Origin: Chrysophaeum taylorii
Taxonomy: Eukaryota; Sar; Pelagophyceae; Pelagomonadales; Pelagomonadaceae
Direction: 5' to 3'
Assembly (NCBI GenBank): GCA_029834535.1
Contig: JAQMWT010000135.1
Location: 1 to 64,000 of the forward strand
Length of the DNA stretch: 64,000 nucleotides
In this document: positions 42,575 to 52,643 of the stretch, piece after piece
Numbering within the stretch: position 1 is the stretch's first letter
How the letters are laid out: every line of letters starts with the position of its first letter
Translations under genes and position numbers: made by a program
The notes under the pieces: model-generated
What the model saw: the letters and a program-made list of their open reading frames with translations, nothing else
Databases searched by the model: none
Told to the model about the DNA's origin: nothing

Positions 42575-43581
42575 ATGGCGCCGAGGGTGCGCTCCTTTCT
42601 CGCGTTGGCCCAAAGCCAGGCGACCCGGACGCTGGTAAAGGAGTGGGCCTCGAGTTCGGCGACGAGGTCGGCGAACGCGTCGTCGGCGTCGCTGTTTTTG
42701 TTCGTGGCGTTGGGTTGCTTGAGCGTGAGGACGAGGGTCGCGCCGCGCCGGAGGACGGGCACGACGAAGCGGAGGATGCCGCGAACCGCCGCGTTGGGGT
42801 GGCAGTTGGCATCGCAGACGCACGCGTCGAACGGCCGGTGCGTTTGGAGCGCGTCGGCGGCGTCCTCGAGACGGCGCCGCGCGTGGACCAAACGCGGCAA
42901 CCCGCTCGCGAGTCGCCGATCGAGGTCGGCGGGGTCGACGGCGACGACGAGCTCGCACTCGCAGTCCTCCAAGCAGTACTGCGTCCAGCCCCCGGGGGCC
43001 GCACCGACGTCGACGACGCGCGCGCCGATCGGCCTCCATCGCGCGGCCTCGGCGAGCTTCCAGTAAGCGCGCGAAACGCGGCCGTCGCCGACGATCGGCG
43101 CGTACTCGTCGCGCGCCGCCCATGCGCCGACGAACACCTCGCCGTCGATGACCTCGACCCCCAAGACGTGCGAATAGCCGCGGGCCGCGAGGCTCGCGCT
43201 CTCGGGAATCGACTCGAGAAGCGACTGCTTGAGGCGACCGTCCTCCGCGCCGTGGACCACGAGCTTGGCAACCGCACCGTCCCCGAGACCGTCGTAGAGC
43301 CGCAAAAGCGTCTCGACGAGCTTTTCCTTCGGCACGGGGGTCGAGGCGACGAGGGTGCACGCGTTCAAGACGCGCCGCGCGATGTCGTCGGCGCACAACG
43401 CTGCACGCAGCGCCGCGCCCTCCTCTGCCGTCACGAGGAACCCGAGGACGTCGCGCCCGTTTCTGACCGCGCGCTCCCCCGCCGCCGTCCGCCGCACCCA
43501 GTCGCGCACGCGCCACTTGTAGCTGTGCGGGCACCGCACCACGAGGTGGTGGTGATGCTGGGTTGTTTTCTGACTCATCAT
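42529..43581 (-). CDS. FtsJ/RrmJ-type SAM-dependent RNA methyltransferase
   Basis: Single exon, 350 residues. The SAM-binding motif I is VVDVGAAPGGWTQYC near residue 190, followed by LVVAVDPADLDRRL, the acidic site FDACVCDAN and TLVLTLKQPN, giving the K-D-K pattern of 2'-O-ribose methyltransferases. An N-terminal domain of about 150 residues (LGFLVTAEEGAALRAAL...) resembles the THUMP-like or accessory domain of RlmM-type enzymes, but this is uncertain. The ATG at 43581 shares its A with the TGA stop of oligopeptidase B, and no later in-frame ATG precedes the catalytic domain. It converges on TSG101 with a 46-nt CDS overlap. Substrate RNA unknown. Confidence 0.8.
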   Translation of the reverse strand: MMSQKTTQHHHHLVVRCPHSYKWRVRDWVRRTAAGERAVRNGRDVLGFLVTAEEGAALRAALCADDIARRVLNACTLVASTPVPKEKLVETLLRLYDGLGDGAVAKLVVHGAEDGRLKQSLLESIPESASLAARGYSHVLGVEVIDGEVFVGAWAARDEYAPIVGDGRVSRAYWKLAEAARWRPIGARVVDVGAAPGGWTQYCLEDCECELVVAVDPADLDRRLASGLPRLVHARRRLEDAADALQTHRPFDACVCDANCHPNAAVRGILRFVVPVLRRGATLVLTLKQPNATNKNSDADDAFADLVAELEAHSFTSVRVAWLWANARKERTLGAIYDGPSSPPPPDREG

Positions 43582-45761
43582 CAATTTATAAGTCCGAGTC
43601 GATCGAGAAGCCAAGCAAAGTCGAAGGCGAGGTCGCGGAGATAACGGTAGCGGTCGACGGCAGAGAAGTGTCCGGCGTCGAGGTCCATCTTGAGGAGGAT
43701 ATCGTCGCCGTTCCGCACCTTGTCGCGGAGGACGAGGGCGAATTTCGCGGGCTCCCAGTAGGCGACCCTTGGGTCGTTGAGGCCAGCGACCAGGAGCATG
43801 GCGGGGTATTCGGCGCCCGCGCGGACCTGGTTGATGGGGGAATAGGAGAGCATGTACTCAAAGTACTCGAGCTCGTTGGGATTGCCCCACTCGCACCACT
43901 CCTCGGTCGTGAGGGGGATCGACGGATCGCACATGGTGACCGCGAGGTCGACGAACGGCACGCCAGCGATACAGGCCGTGAAGAGCTCGGGCGCGAGGTT
44001 GCACGCGTTGCCAACGAGAAGGCCGCCCGCCGAGCGACCCTCGATCGAAATTTGGGACCCGGGATAGAGGTCGTCGAGGTTTCGCGCGCAGTCGACAAAG
44101 TCGTAAAACGTGTTCTTCTTGTTCAAGTACTTGCCCGAGCTCTCGTACCAGGCCCACTTGCCCATCTCGCCGCCGCCGCGGACGTGCGCTATGGCGTAGA
44201 CAACCCCGCGGTCGACGAGCGGGAGCCGGGACGCGGCAAACTCGGGATCCATCGACACGCCGTAAGACCCGTACCCGTACAAGTGGACGGCCGGCTTCGA
44301 GGAGAGCCGATCGGGCCGCCACAGCAGCGTCATCGGGATCTTGACGCCGTCGCGCGCGACGCACTCGACGCGCCGCGTCGCGTAGAGACTTTCGTCGTAG
44401 TTTGGCACCGGCGTCACCTTGAGCGTCTCGAATGTCCTGGCCTCGACGTCGAAATCAACGATCGCGCGCGGCCGCGTCATCGACGACAGCCCGAGCCGTA
44501 GCTTGGACGCCGCGAACGCGCGATTCTCGTCGACGCGGACCGTCTTCGCCGCGTTGTCCTCGAGAATCGGAACAAGCTTGTTGTCGTTGTCGTTGTTGTT
44601 CGTTGGGTCCAGCGTCCAGACCTGCGCGAACCCGTGTTCCCGGCCCGCGACGACAACAAAGTCGCGAAACGCGACGAGCGCGCCCGTCAACGACCGGTTC
44701 TCCGAATGCGCGACGACCTCGTGCCACTCGGAAGGCGCGTCCATCGAGGCGACGTACACGGCTCGATTGACCTTCCCATCCTCGTTGGATGTCACGAAAA
44801 TGCGCCGCGACGGCGCGTGCGACGCGATAGTGTAAGCGACGCCCTCGCGGCGCGCGCGCACGAGCGTCGGCGTTCCGCCCGTCGTTCGGACGAACCGCAG
44901 CTCGGACGTCTCCTTGGACTCGCTCTCGACGACCACCATCGAACCGTCCAGCTCGCGCCAGCACCTCACGTTGTATCTCTCGTCAGGCTCGGAAAACAAC
45001 AGCTCGTCCTCGGCCTGGGGCCGGCCCAAGGCGTGCCGCCACACCTCGAACGGTCGGTGCGCGTCGTCGTGCTTGACGTAGTACAACGTGGCGCTGTCGC
45101 CCCAGCAAATCGAACCGGCGGTGTCGCGCAACACCTCGTCCTCGCCAACGCCGTCCATGGCGCGGATCCGCACGTCGTAGGTCTCGTACCCCGACTCGTC
45201 GAGCGTGAACGCGAACAGGTCGCCGTCGGGCGACGGCACCACCTCGCTCACGTCGCACATCGCCGGCTTGGAGCACAAAGTCCTCGATACCGCGTTGACG
45301 TCCAAGAACACCGTCGCGCTCGTCTCGCCGCGCCGCCGCCGCGCAAACTGCCGGAATGGCTCGCCTTTGACAGTGCGCCACGAGTACTCGAACCCGTCCT
45401 CCGACGAGCACGGAACGCTCTCGTCGTCTTCCCGCAAGTGTGACAGCATTTCGGCGTACAACAACTCGCGCAGCGCTCCGAGGTGCTGCGTCTTCGCATC
45501 CGTGTGCGCGTTTTCCAATCGAAGGTGCTCCAGCACCTCCGGAGATTCGCGCTTGTCATCGCGCATCCAATAATACTCGTCAACGAGCCTCCGCGGCGGC
45601 GTCATCGGCCGCGTCCCGCGGTTTTCACCGGGAACGGCTCCAAACAACACCTCCTGCGCTTCGCGCCGCGCGACGGGGGGGCGGATCTCCGCGCTCAGCG
45701 CACTCGTGCTCGCCACGTGAGCGACCAACCCCGACACCAGACGCCGCCGCCGCTGCACCAT
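43581..45761 (-). CDS. Oligopeptidase B-type serine peptidase (family S9A)
   Basis: Single exon, 726 residues from ATG 45761. The N-terminal seven-bladed propeller starts after RLVDEYYWMRDDKRE, a strong S9A marker. The C-terminal alpha/beta hydrolase domain has YGYGSYGVSMDPEF, the nucleophile in EGRSAGGLL (Ser577), the Asp in LLVAGLNDPRVAYWEP and the His in DLDAGHFS. RGGGEMGKWAWYESSGKY is typical of oligopeptidase B, which cleaves after Arg/Lys in short peptides. The first about 30 residues (QRRRRLVSGLVAHVASTSAL) could be a mitochondrial presequence. Its stop codon overlaps the downstream methyltransferase start by one base. Confidence 0.9.
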   Translation of the reverse strand: MVQRRRRLVSGLVAHVASTSALSAEIRPPVARREAQEVLFGAVPGENRGTRPMTPPRRLVDEYYWMRDDKRESPEVLEHLRLENAHTDAKTQHLGALRELLYAEMLSHLREDDESVPCSSEDGFEYSWRTVKGEPFRQFARRRRGETSATVFLDVNAVSRTLCSKPAMCDVSEVVPSPDGDLFAFTLDESGYETYDVRIRAMDGVGEDEVLRDTAGSICWGDSATLYYVKHDDAHRPFEVWRHALGRPQAEDELLFSEPDERYNVRCWRELDGSMVVVESESKETSELRFVRTTGGTPTLVRARREGVAYTIASHAPSRRIFVTSNEDGKVNRAVYVASMDAPSEWHEVVAHSENRSLTGALVAFRDFVVVAGREHGFAQVWTLDPTNNNDNDNKLVPILEDNAAKTVRVDENRAFAASKLRLGLSSMTRPRAIVDFDVEARTFETLKVTPVPNYDESLYATRRVECVARDGVKIPMTLLWRPDRLSSKPAVHLYGYGSYGVSMDPEFAASRLPLVDRGVVYAIAHVRGGGEMGKWAWYESSGKYLNKKNTFYDFVDCARNLDDLYPGSQISIEGRSAGGLLVGNACNLAPELFTACIAGVPFVDLAVTMCDPSIPLTTEEWCEWGNPNELEYFEYMLSYSPINQVRAGAEYPAMLLVAGLNDPRVAYWEPAKFALVLRDKVRNGDDILLKMDLDAGHFSAVDRYRYLRDLAFDFAWLLDRLGLIN

Positions 45762-45888
45762 GTGTTTCAACAATTATTCTTCTCCTCGAGGAAGAAGAGC
45801 CGGCCGGCCCTTGTAGTGGCACGACGACGTGATGTCATCATTCGAATCCTTCCTTATCACTTAAGGCAAGGGCGCCGGGAAAGAGACC
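45762..45888. promoter_or_regulatory. 127-bp divergent promoter region
   Basis: Separates the start codons of oligopeptidase B (minus) and the WW-MyTH4-FERM gene (plus). No TATA box or other known site stands out. Confidence 0.4.
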
Positions 45889-47982
45889 ATGACGGATATA
45901 GGCAGTGGGTGGTTCGAACATCTGGACCCTGCAAGCGGGCGCAAGTACTACGCGAACGCGGCAACCCAAGAAACGCGATGGGACTACCCTCTTGCGTCCG
46001 AAACCGTCGATACAAGCGACTGGGACGAAAGGCTAGATCCGCAAAGCGGCCGCGTATACTACTACAACGCCAAGACACAGGAGACGTCGTGGATGCCGCC
46101 CCCTGGTTACAAAGGGGAGGCGACTGAGCTGGAGAAAGCAGCGTCGACGGACCCCACCAAGTGGCAGAGTCGAGTGGATGACGCGACCAAGCGGACGTAC
46201 TACTACAACACCGTGACCAAAGAGACTACGTGGATAAAGCCACCGTGTTTGTGCGACGAGCAGGCTTCCAATGGGACTGGTGTGCCGGCGGCGGCAGCGG
46301 CAGCGGATCCCCCCAAAAAACAGCAGCAGCAACAACAACAATATTCTCCGCTCGAAAGAGAAAAGGAAGAAGAACAACGACGAAAAGAAGAACGACGACA
46401 ATCTGTTTCTTCGGCTCCATCATCTTCGACCGTCGTACCTTCGTCTGAACCATCGATTGAGTCACTGGTAGCGCCGTACGAGGGCTTCGAGATGCGCAAG
46501 TTCGCCGAGGAGAATTTCCAGCTGTTTCGTAAGGGATTGTTCAAGTCGAAGACCGACGTGGACAAGGTGCTTCGTTGGAAGAACGAGATGATCAAGACAG
46601 CGTTGCTAAATCTGAAGGATGGCGATCTTAACGCAGAGGCCGTGCAGATGTTTCGGAACGTGACCGGCTTCATGGGCGACCGGGGATCGGGCAAGGCGCG
46701 GATCGACCACTGCACCAAGCTCTTGTCGAACATGCTTCAGTCTCCCGAGGAGCTTCGGAACGAGTTGTACTGCCAGATCGTGAAGCAGACGACAGAGAAT
46801 CCGAGCATCGAGTCGACGAAACGCGGCTGGCAACTCTTGGCAGTCTGCCTCGCGACGTTTCCGCCGTCGCCCAGCCTCGCGCCGCACGTCGGCTGGTACG
46901 TCGCGCAGCACGTCGTGGATTTGCCCGCGCACGCGGCCTTTTGCCTGCGCGCGTTGCAGAAGATCCAAAACCTCGGCACGCGACGTGAGCTTCCAACAAC
47001 AGTCGAGGTTGAGAGCACTCTTCGGTTCGAGAACGCGCTCATCCGCATATTTTTCCTCGACGGAAAGTTTGTCTCGGTGGCCGTCAACAGCTGGACCACT
47101 GCCGCGGACTGCGTGCGGCTCGTTTGTGACCTGCTCGATGTCAAAACTAGGGATCCCTTCGCATTGTTTGAGGTTTCAGCCGACGACGAGGAACGTGTCT
47201 TGGATGCTGACGAACGGGTGTTGGATCTCGTCGCCTACTGGCACCGCCTCTCCACCGAGAAACAACAACAAGCACCGACGCAACTGCACGCGACGACGAC
47301 GACGACAACCACCACCACCACAGGCTCTACCTTTCACTTTCAATTCAAAGTGCGCTACTTCTTAAATGTACCCGACAACGACACCGCGGGCGTCGAGATG
47401 ATGTATGTCCAAGCGAAACACGACGTCGTCGACGCCCGGTATCCGTGTAGCGACCAGGACGCCATCACGCTCGCCGCCCTCCAACTCCAGGAAGAGTTTG
47501 GGGACGCCCCAACTGATGACTGCCAATATTTGAAAGGCAACCTTGGCAAATACCTCAACGACAACACTGTCAACTCCAAGACAGAGGCCGACCTCGAACA
47601 CCACCTCCTCAAACTCTATGCCAAGCTCGCGGGCTACTCGCAGGACGACGCGCGCTTGTCCTACCTCGACTACGTCAAGTCGTGGAAAATCTATGGCTCC
47701 ACCTACTTCCTTGTCGAACCGAAGCAAAATAGGCACTTCCCGCCGCGAGTGGTCCTCGCCGTTGGCTCCAAGGGCATCATCGTCGTCGACCCCGACACCA
47801 AGGACTTTCTCCAGGAATACCCGTACACCCAACTCGTCACCTGGGGACATTCGCCGAGCTCCTTCGTCCTCGTTACCGGTGACACCATCAAGCAAGTCAA
47901 GGTCTTCTTCAAGACCGAACAAGGCCGCGAAATCAACATTATGGTCAAAGCATACGTCGACGCTCTCAACCCGCCAAACTAG
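45889..47982 (+). CDS. Three WW domains + MyTH4 + FERM protein without a motor domain
   Basis: Single exon, 697 residues. Three WW domains at about 7-34 (GWFEHLDPASGRKYYAN), 44-70 (DWDERLDPQSGRVYYYN) and 91-118 (KWQSRVDDATKRTYYYN), each with two Trp and a Tyr-Tyr core, bind Pro-rich ligands. A Gln/Glu/Arg linker follows. The MyTH4 domain is at about 190-370 (LLSNMLQSPEELRNELYCQI and STKRGWQLLAVCLATFPPS are classic). The FERM domain fills the rest, with a lobe starting FHFQFKVRYFLNVP and ending in a PH-like lobe (VLAVGSKGIIVVDPDTKDF, REINIMVKAYVDAL). MyTH4-FERM tandems normally form tails of myosins or plant-type kinesins and bind microtubules or membrane receptors. Here no motor precedes them. 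Likely a cytoskeletal adaptor. Confidence 0.88.
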   Translation: MTDIGSGWFEHLDPASGRKYYANAATQETRWDYPLASETVDTSDWDERLDPQSGRVYYYNAKTQETSWMPPPGYKGEATELEKAASTDPTKWQSRVDDATKRTYYYNTVTKETTWIKPPCLCDEQASNGTGVPAAAAAADPPKKQQQQQQQYSPLEREKEEEQRRKEERRQSVSSAPSSSTVVPSSEPSIESLVAPYEGFEMRKFAEENFQLFRKGLFKSKTDVDKVLRWKNEMIKTALLNLKDGDLNAEAVQMFRNVTGFMGDRGSGKARIDHCTKLLSNMLQSPEELRNELYCQIVKQTTENPSIESTKRGWQLLAVCLATFPPSPSLAPHVGWYVAQHVVDLPAHAAFCLRALQKIQNLGTRRELPTTVEVESTLRFENALIRIFFLDGKFVSVAVNSWTTAADCVRLVCDLLDVKTRDPFALFEVSADDEERVLDADERVLDLVAYWHRLSTEKQQQAPTQLHATTTTTTTTTTGSTFHFQFKVRYFLNVPDNDTAGVEMMYVQAKHDVVDARYPCSDQDAITLAALQLQEEFGDAPTDDCQYLKGNLGKYLNDNTVNSKTEADLEHHLLKLYAKLAGYSQDDARLSYLDYVKSWKIYGSTYFLVEPKQNRHFPPRVVLAVGSKGIIVVDPDTKDFLQEYPYTQLVTWGHSPSSFVLVTGDTIKQVKVFFKTEQGREINIMVKAYVDALNPPN

Positions 47983-48457
47983 TCTTCTGGCTCTTTGCGC
48001 GAGCCTAGGACTTGTTGCTTTTCTTGATAAGAGTATAAACTATTCCATTATCAGATCAGACAGCAGCATCGAGCGGCGCTTACATATGATCAATGCCGGT
48101 TCTCCCATCCCCATCACGTGGGTTTCATACATACCCTTGTCTCGTCGTACGCGTAATTCTGTCTCCTCAATAAATACACTTCGGCTTTCCCCTACCTAGT
48201 CGCCTCCTGCTCGAGCGACTTGCATTTCTCGTGCACGACGACAGAACCCGGCAATGCAATTATTATCCCCGTGACTATGACGTACTTCGCCCGCCCGCAA
48301 ACGTGTGTGTGTGTGTGTGTCTGTCCGTCCAAAAAGCGGAACACTTCAAGAAGATGATTACCGAATTCGATTTTAGTGTATTTATACAGTAAACCCTACT
48401 GCTCGCACACACCAACTGCCGCTCGCGCAACGACCCGTCGTTTGCAGCAAGAGGAAG
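47983..48457. other. Intergenic DNA with GT microsatellite
   Basis: 3' flank of the WW-MyTH4-FERM gene and promoter of the E2 gene. A GT run lies at about 48303-48321. No further feature seen. Confidence 0.5.
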
Positions 48458-48943
48458 ATGGCAGCCCTCGCCGAGCAAGGAAACGTTCGACGCGAAACGG
48501 GGAACGTGACGAAGCGATTGCAGAAGGAGCTCATGACGCTGATGATGGAGGCCGTGCCCGGGGCGACCGCTTTCCCGGAGAACGACAACGTCTTTTCATG
48601 GATCGGCACGATCCGAGGCACGAAGGACACGGTCTACGACGGCCTCGAGTACAAACTCTCGATCAAATTCCCCGCTGACTACCCCTACAACCCCCCCACG
48701 ATCAAGTTCATCACCCCGATTTTCCATCCCAACGTCGACACCCACGGCAACATCTGCCTCGACATTTTGAAGGAGAAATGGTCGGCGGCCTACTCGGTCA
48801 AGACGATTCTCCTCTCCATCCAAAGCCTCCTCGGCGAGCCCAACTGCGACAGCCCCCTCAACACGCACGCCGCCCAGTTGTGGGAGGACCAGGCAAAATA
48901 TCTCACCGTCCTCAAGGAAAAGTACGCCATGAAGACAGCCTGA
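48458..48943 (+). CDS. UBE2C: Ubiquitin-conjugating enzyme E2, UBE2C/UbcH10 type
   Basis: Single exon, 161 residues, a complete UBC fold. The catalytic Cys100 sits in [15 protein letters not shown]. The N-terminal extension [15 protein letters not shown] and the stretches [20 protein letters not shown] and [20 protein letters not shown] closely match UBE2C, the E2 that primes APC/C substrates with ubiquitin in mitosis. The N-terminal tail is shorter than in the 179-residue human protein. No intron and no targeting signal. Confidence 0.92.
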   Translation: MAALAEQGNVRRETGNVTKRLQKELMTLMMEAVPGATAFPENDNVFSWIGTIRGTKDTVYDGLEYKLSIKFPADYPYNPPTIKFITPIFHPNVDTHGNICLDILKEKWSAAYSVKTILLSIQSLLGEPNCDSPLNTHAAQLWEDQAKYLTVLKEKYAMKTA

Positions 48944-49639
48944 TATGATGACCTCATATCGGATGCCCGACGTGGCTTCTTTTTCTGAAATAGACTGACG
49001 CCGTAGCCTACCCTTACCCCCTCTTAGAAACCTAGTCCAACAGCGACATCTTCGGCAGCTGTTCTTTTTGGTCGGGGAGCCGCGCTGCATGTGCACGCCA
49101 TTCCAGCACGCGTCGCCCCAAAGACAGGGTCGATTATTAAACTTGCAGGTTCCGCGCATGGACAAATGATCGCCAAATCGCACGGGCCTTCGGACAATGG
49201 GCCCGAAAAAGCACTCTTATTATGGCCTGGAGCGAAATCCCTATTTGTCCAAATGAGAAAGCTCGTCGGGGGCTCACATTTTGATGTGGCCTGCTTGGGG
49301 TTGGGGTCGTTAGATGCCGCTTTTAAAGTAGTTGAGAGGGGTGGTATGCACATCTGGGACGGTCACGGGGACCATGGTGGTGATCAATGCGACAAAGCCC
49401 ACGTCGACCTTCAACCAACTGGCCTGGTGAGTCATGTCCTCGGGACTTCGGTGGCCGCCACCTTGTCAATCATTGTCACCAACCACTACACATCAAATTT
49501 TGCGAATTCCTTTCCCCCGTCCCCGTTGTCCTCCTCGCTCTTCTCCTCCTCGACCTCCGCCAACTCACGCGCCAGGAGCCGAGCTTCGTGCCGTTGAAGA
49601 ACGCCGGTCGATCAGCCTTGAAACATCCAGCGAAGCCCT

Positions 49640-50110
49640 CATTATCGTGCTTCACAAAGACCGGGCTCTTCGACGTGTGATCGGAGCCGCTCGATTTCCT
49701 CGTTCTTGGCCTCGAGGTGGCCATCGGGAGCGGCTAAATTGACCGCCGTTTGTTTCGCGTCGCGACTAACGGCAGCGTAGCGGTCCTCGAGTCGGCGGAG
49801 CTCTTGAGGGCCACACCGCCTCGCGCAACGTTCCTTCGAACGTTCCGCCGTGTCGGCCGCCACTTGGCGGCCTTCTCCTCCGCCGCCTTTGCCGACTCCA
49901 ACTTGTCCATCGAGCTCTTAGCAGCTTCGCCACGTCGCTGCTTCTTCTGCTCGGAGACTTGGCGGCGTTCGTTGATGACCTGGAGCTGTGCTTCCAATAG
50001 CGCGGCACATCACGGGCGTCATCCTCATGCTTCTGTTCGGCAGCCATTCGTGCCTACATCTCAATAGCCCAGGCCTCCTCGGCCTCGAAAGCGTCGGCTT
50101 TGGCAATTTC
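49640..50110 (-). pseudogene. Coiled-coil gene relic
   Basis: Minus-strand pieces in more than one frame have strong heptad character: EAQLQVINERRQVSEQKKQR, AAKSSMDKLESAKAAEEKAA, LRRLEDRYAAVSRDAKQTAV and GHLEAKNEEIERLRSHVEE. The change of frame and an internal stop near the upstream end indicate decay. Parent family unknown. Confidence 0.4.
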
Positions 50111-51038
50111 CGTCTCGTGCTTGGTAATGAGACAGCCGCTGCTGCGTCTTCTGGTCAACAATGAGAGTGGCCTAGGCCCAAAAATCTATTATTCCCGCCT
50201 ATACAATGGTAAGAGCGGGCTGGGCGCAACGTTTGGACAAGGTTTCAGTCGGGTTGCGCGCGAGTCGCTGCTTCGGAGCGCGCTGAGGGACCGTCGATCG
50301 CTTTCTCCGCGCTCTCGCGAACGCCGGAAAGGCCAACATTGGCCATCGTGTTCGCAACAACGTACTCGACGGCAAGCGCAAGCGTTCCGACCCCGCGGTC
50401 GGAACACATCCTCTAAACCAAGCCCGTCTTTATTCCTTGACCGATCGAAAAGTCGCAAAGGACCTACACCTCATCGCCCAGGCCAAGCGCGCATCTTGAA
50501 GAAGTGCTCTGTCAGCGAGATGCGAAAATATAGCCTGCGCCAGTCCAAGTGTGATACATCGGAGCGAAGCCATTACGACATCCCGCGTCGCACAGTATAT
50601 GAAGTCGACCCGTCTCTGGCTCTCGACCCGGGAAATCCGCCCCGGTCAATCGACACTCCTGGACGGTCGGGGAGCGGAACGACGCTGCATGCGCACTCAC
50701 AACACGAATATCACACGCGCCTTGCGGCTCTCGGACGCTTTGCCGGACGATCGATCGGCTAGGTGCGCCACACGAGACACCCTGTTTGGTGGACGACGAG
50801 GAAAGGAACTGGATTACCAATGCACGAGTCAGCGAAGTTCTGGGAAAGAGGACCACGCCGAAGCAACGGGATGATCTGGAGAGTGTCGCCACTGCATGCG
50901 CGGAATGGAACTATTTTCCCCACCGGATGTCGCGATCGCACTTCAATGTGCGAGGGAGTTCTTTGTCAGACTAAAACATCACAACAATTCGAGAATCAAA
51001 CACATCGACCAAGCCGTGAGTGCCTCTGCCACAACTCG

Positions 51039-51238
<200 letters not shown>

Positions 51239-51344
51239 GAACGGAAGGAGAACGACAGGAAGAGAAGACGACAAAGATGACCCTACTTGCCCCTTGGTCG
51301 CATTGGTTTGCAACGGCACTTCAAGGAAGATTCAAAGGATCGCG

Positions 51345-52226
51345 ATGAAATCGGTGGTGAGATCGTTGGTGTTGAGCTCGGTGGTGCTCGGCAGCGCCTG
51401 GGGTCTCATCGCACCGGGCATCGCACCCGGGATAAGGCGACAGTCATTGGTTGCAATGTCTGAGTGCGTCGAGGAGTTCACCATTACGCGCGAGATCAAG
51501 GCCGTGCGAGTGTTCGACGGAGACTTCGCCGACGAAATCTGCGACATGGTGATGAACGTCGGGTCGGCGATGATCGAGAAGAAGGGTTCGTTTTCGCTCG
51601 CAATTCCCGGCGGGAGCGTCGTCACGGCGCTCGGGCGGCTCGACGACGATGCGTTCGACTTCGACAAGATGCACGTCTTCTTCTGCAACGAGCAAATTGG
51701 CGAAAACAAGTGTTACGAAGGTGCGCTCGAGTCCTTTGTCGAGGCCAAGGGCGTGCCGCTCGAGAACGTTCACGGAGTCGGCGAGGGTGAGCCCGCCGAG
51801 GTCGCCGAGAGATACGGCAATCTACTCTGCTCGCACCCCTCGATCGACAACGACGGCGCGCTCCCCTCGATCGACATGGTGCTCCTGGGCACGGGCGCCG
51901 ACGGTCACTGCGGTAGTCTCTACCCTAACTCCCCCGAGATCAAGCAGACGGGCAGCGGCAAGCTCGTCTACGGGATCGACGAAAAAAAATCCGTCGCGAT
52001 GAGCATGGATCTTTTTTGCGCAGCCAAGGTCGGCATCGTCTCCGCGGCGGGCGCGGGGCGCTCTGAGATGGTCGCAAAGGCTCTCTCCGGCGAGTTCGGC
52101 GACTGGGACTGCCCCGCGGCGCTCGTGGACTGCCGCGAAGAGACGTACTGGTTCGTCGACGAGGACTCCATCGCAGATTTCAACGATATCGAAGAAGACC
52201 TCGAAGATGAAGAAGAAGGCGATTAG
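51345..52226 (+). CDS. 6-phosphogluconolactonase, probably organelle-targeted
   Basis: Single exon, 293 residues. ATG 51345 opens a signal-peptide-like leader (MKSVVRSLVLSSVVLGSAWG) followed by a basic segment, so plastid or secretory targeting is likely. The catalytic domain shows the family motifs: SLAIPGGSVVTALGRLDD (substrate phosphate loop), KMHVFFCNEQIGENKCYEG and VLLGTGADGHCGSLYPN, the counterpart of LG-G-DGHT-SLFP. The acidic C-terminus (EEDLEDEEEGD) is unusual. The enzyme hydrolyses 6-phosphogluconolactone, the second step of the oxidative pentose phosphate pathway. It lies upstream of phosphoribulokinase on the same strand. Confidence 0.85.
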   Translation: MKSVVRSLVLSSVVLGSAWGLIAPGIAPGIRRQSLVAMSECVEEFTITREIKAVRVFDGDFADEICDMVMNVGSAMIEKKGSFSLAIPGGSVVTALGRLDDDAFDFDKMHVFFCNEQIGENKCYEGALESFVEAKGVPLENVHGVGEGEPAEVAERYGNLLCSHPSIDNDGALPSIDMVLLGTGADGHCGSLYPNSPEIKQTGSGKLVYGIDEKKSVAMSMDLFCAAKVGIVSAAGAGRSEMVAKALSGEFGDWDCPAALVDCREETYWFVDEDSIADFNDIEEDLEDEEEGD

Positions 52227-52643
52227 CAGACGCAGCAGCATATTTTTTTTCGGAAGGAAGGAAGGAAGGAGTCCGCCTGCCTCGTGTGGCTCGCCCTTAG
52301 CAGCACATTATGACGATACGAGACGAGACGAGCGAGCCTAAAACGTAATAATTGGCCGCCCGCGCGAGGAGATTTTTTTGTTGTTTTCAACGGAATGGGT
52401 CGTTGACGAGCCTGTTTTTGGTTGCAAGTTTGTTTGGGATGTCCCATGTTCACCCAATATGACGTGGGGCCCATTGGATTTGGAAAACGAGAGCAATTGA
52501 AGTGTGACGTAGAGTATTGGTCGAAAGTGCAGTAGTTGGTTCGTTAGGTTCACCCCAACGGTAATAGTGACGTGGGGACGTCGTCAGCGCCACGAATACG
52601 TGGATCTGAAGAGACGGCAAGTTCAGCAGCAAAGCAAAAAAGC
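52227..52643. other. Intergenic DNA
   Basis: 3' flank of the phosphogluconolactonase gene with a short GAAG run (52252-52270), then the promoter region of PRK. Nothing else recognised. Confidence 0.5.

Noticed and set aside
43563-44501. 312-codon plus-strand open frame
   Set aside because: Antisense to the catalytic domain of oligopeptidase B.
45483-46127. Plus-strand open frame spanning the start of oligopeptidase B and of the WW-MyTH4-FERM gene
   Set aside because: Overlaps two strongly supported genes in other frames and has no similarity of its own.
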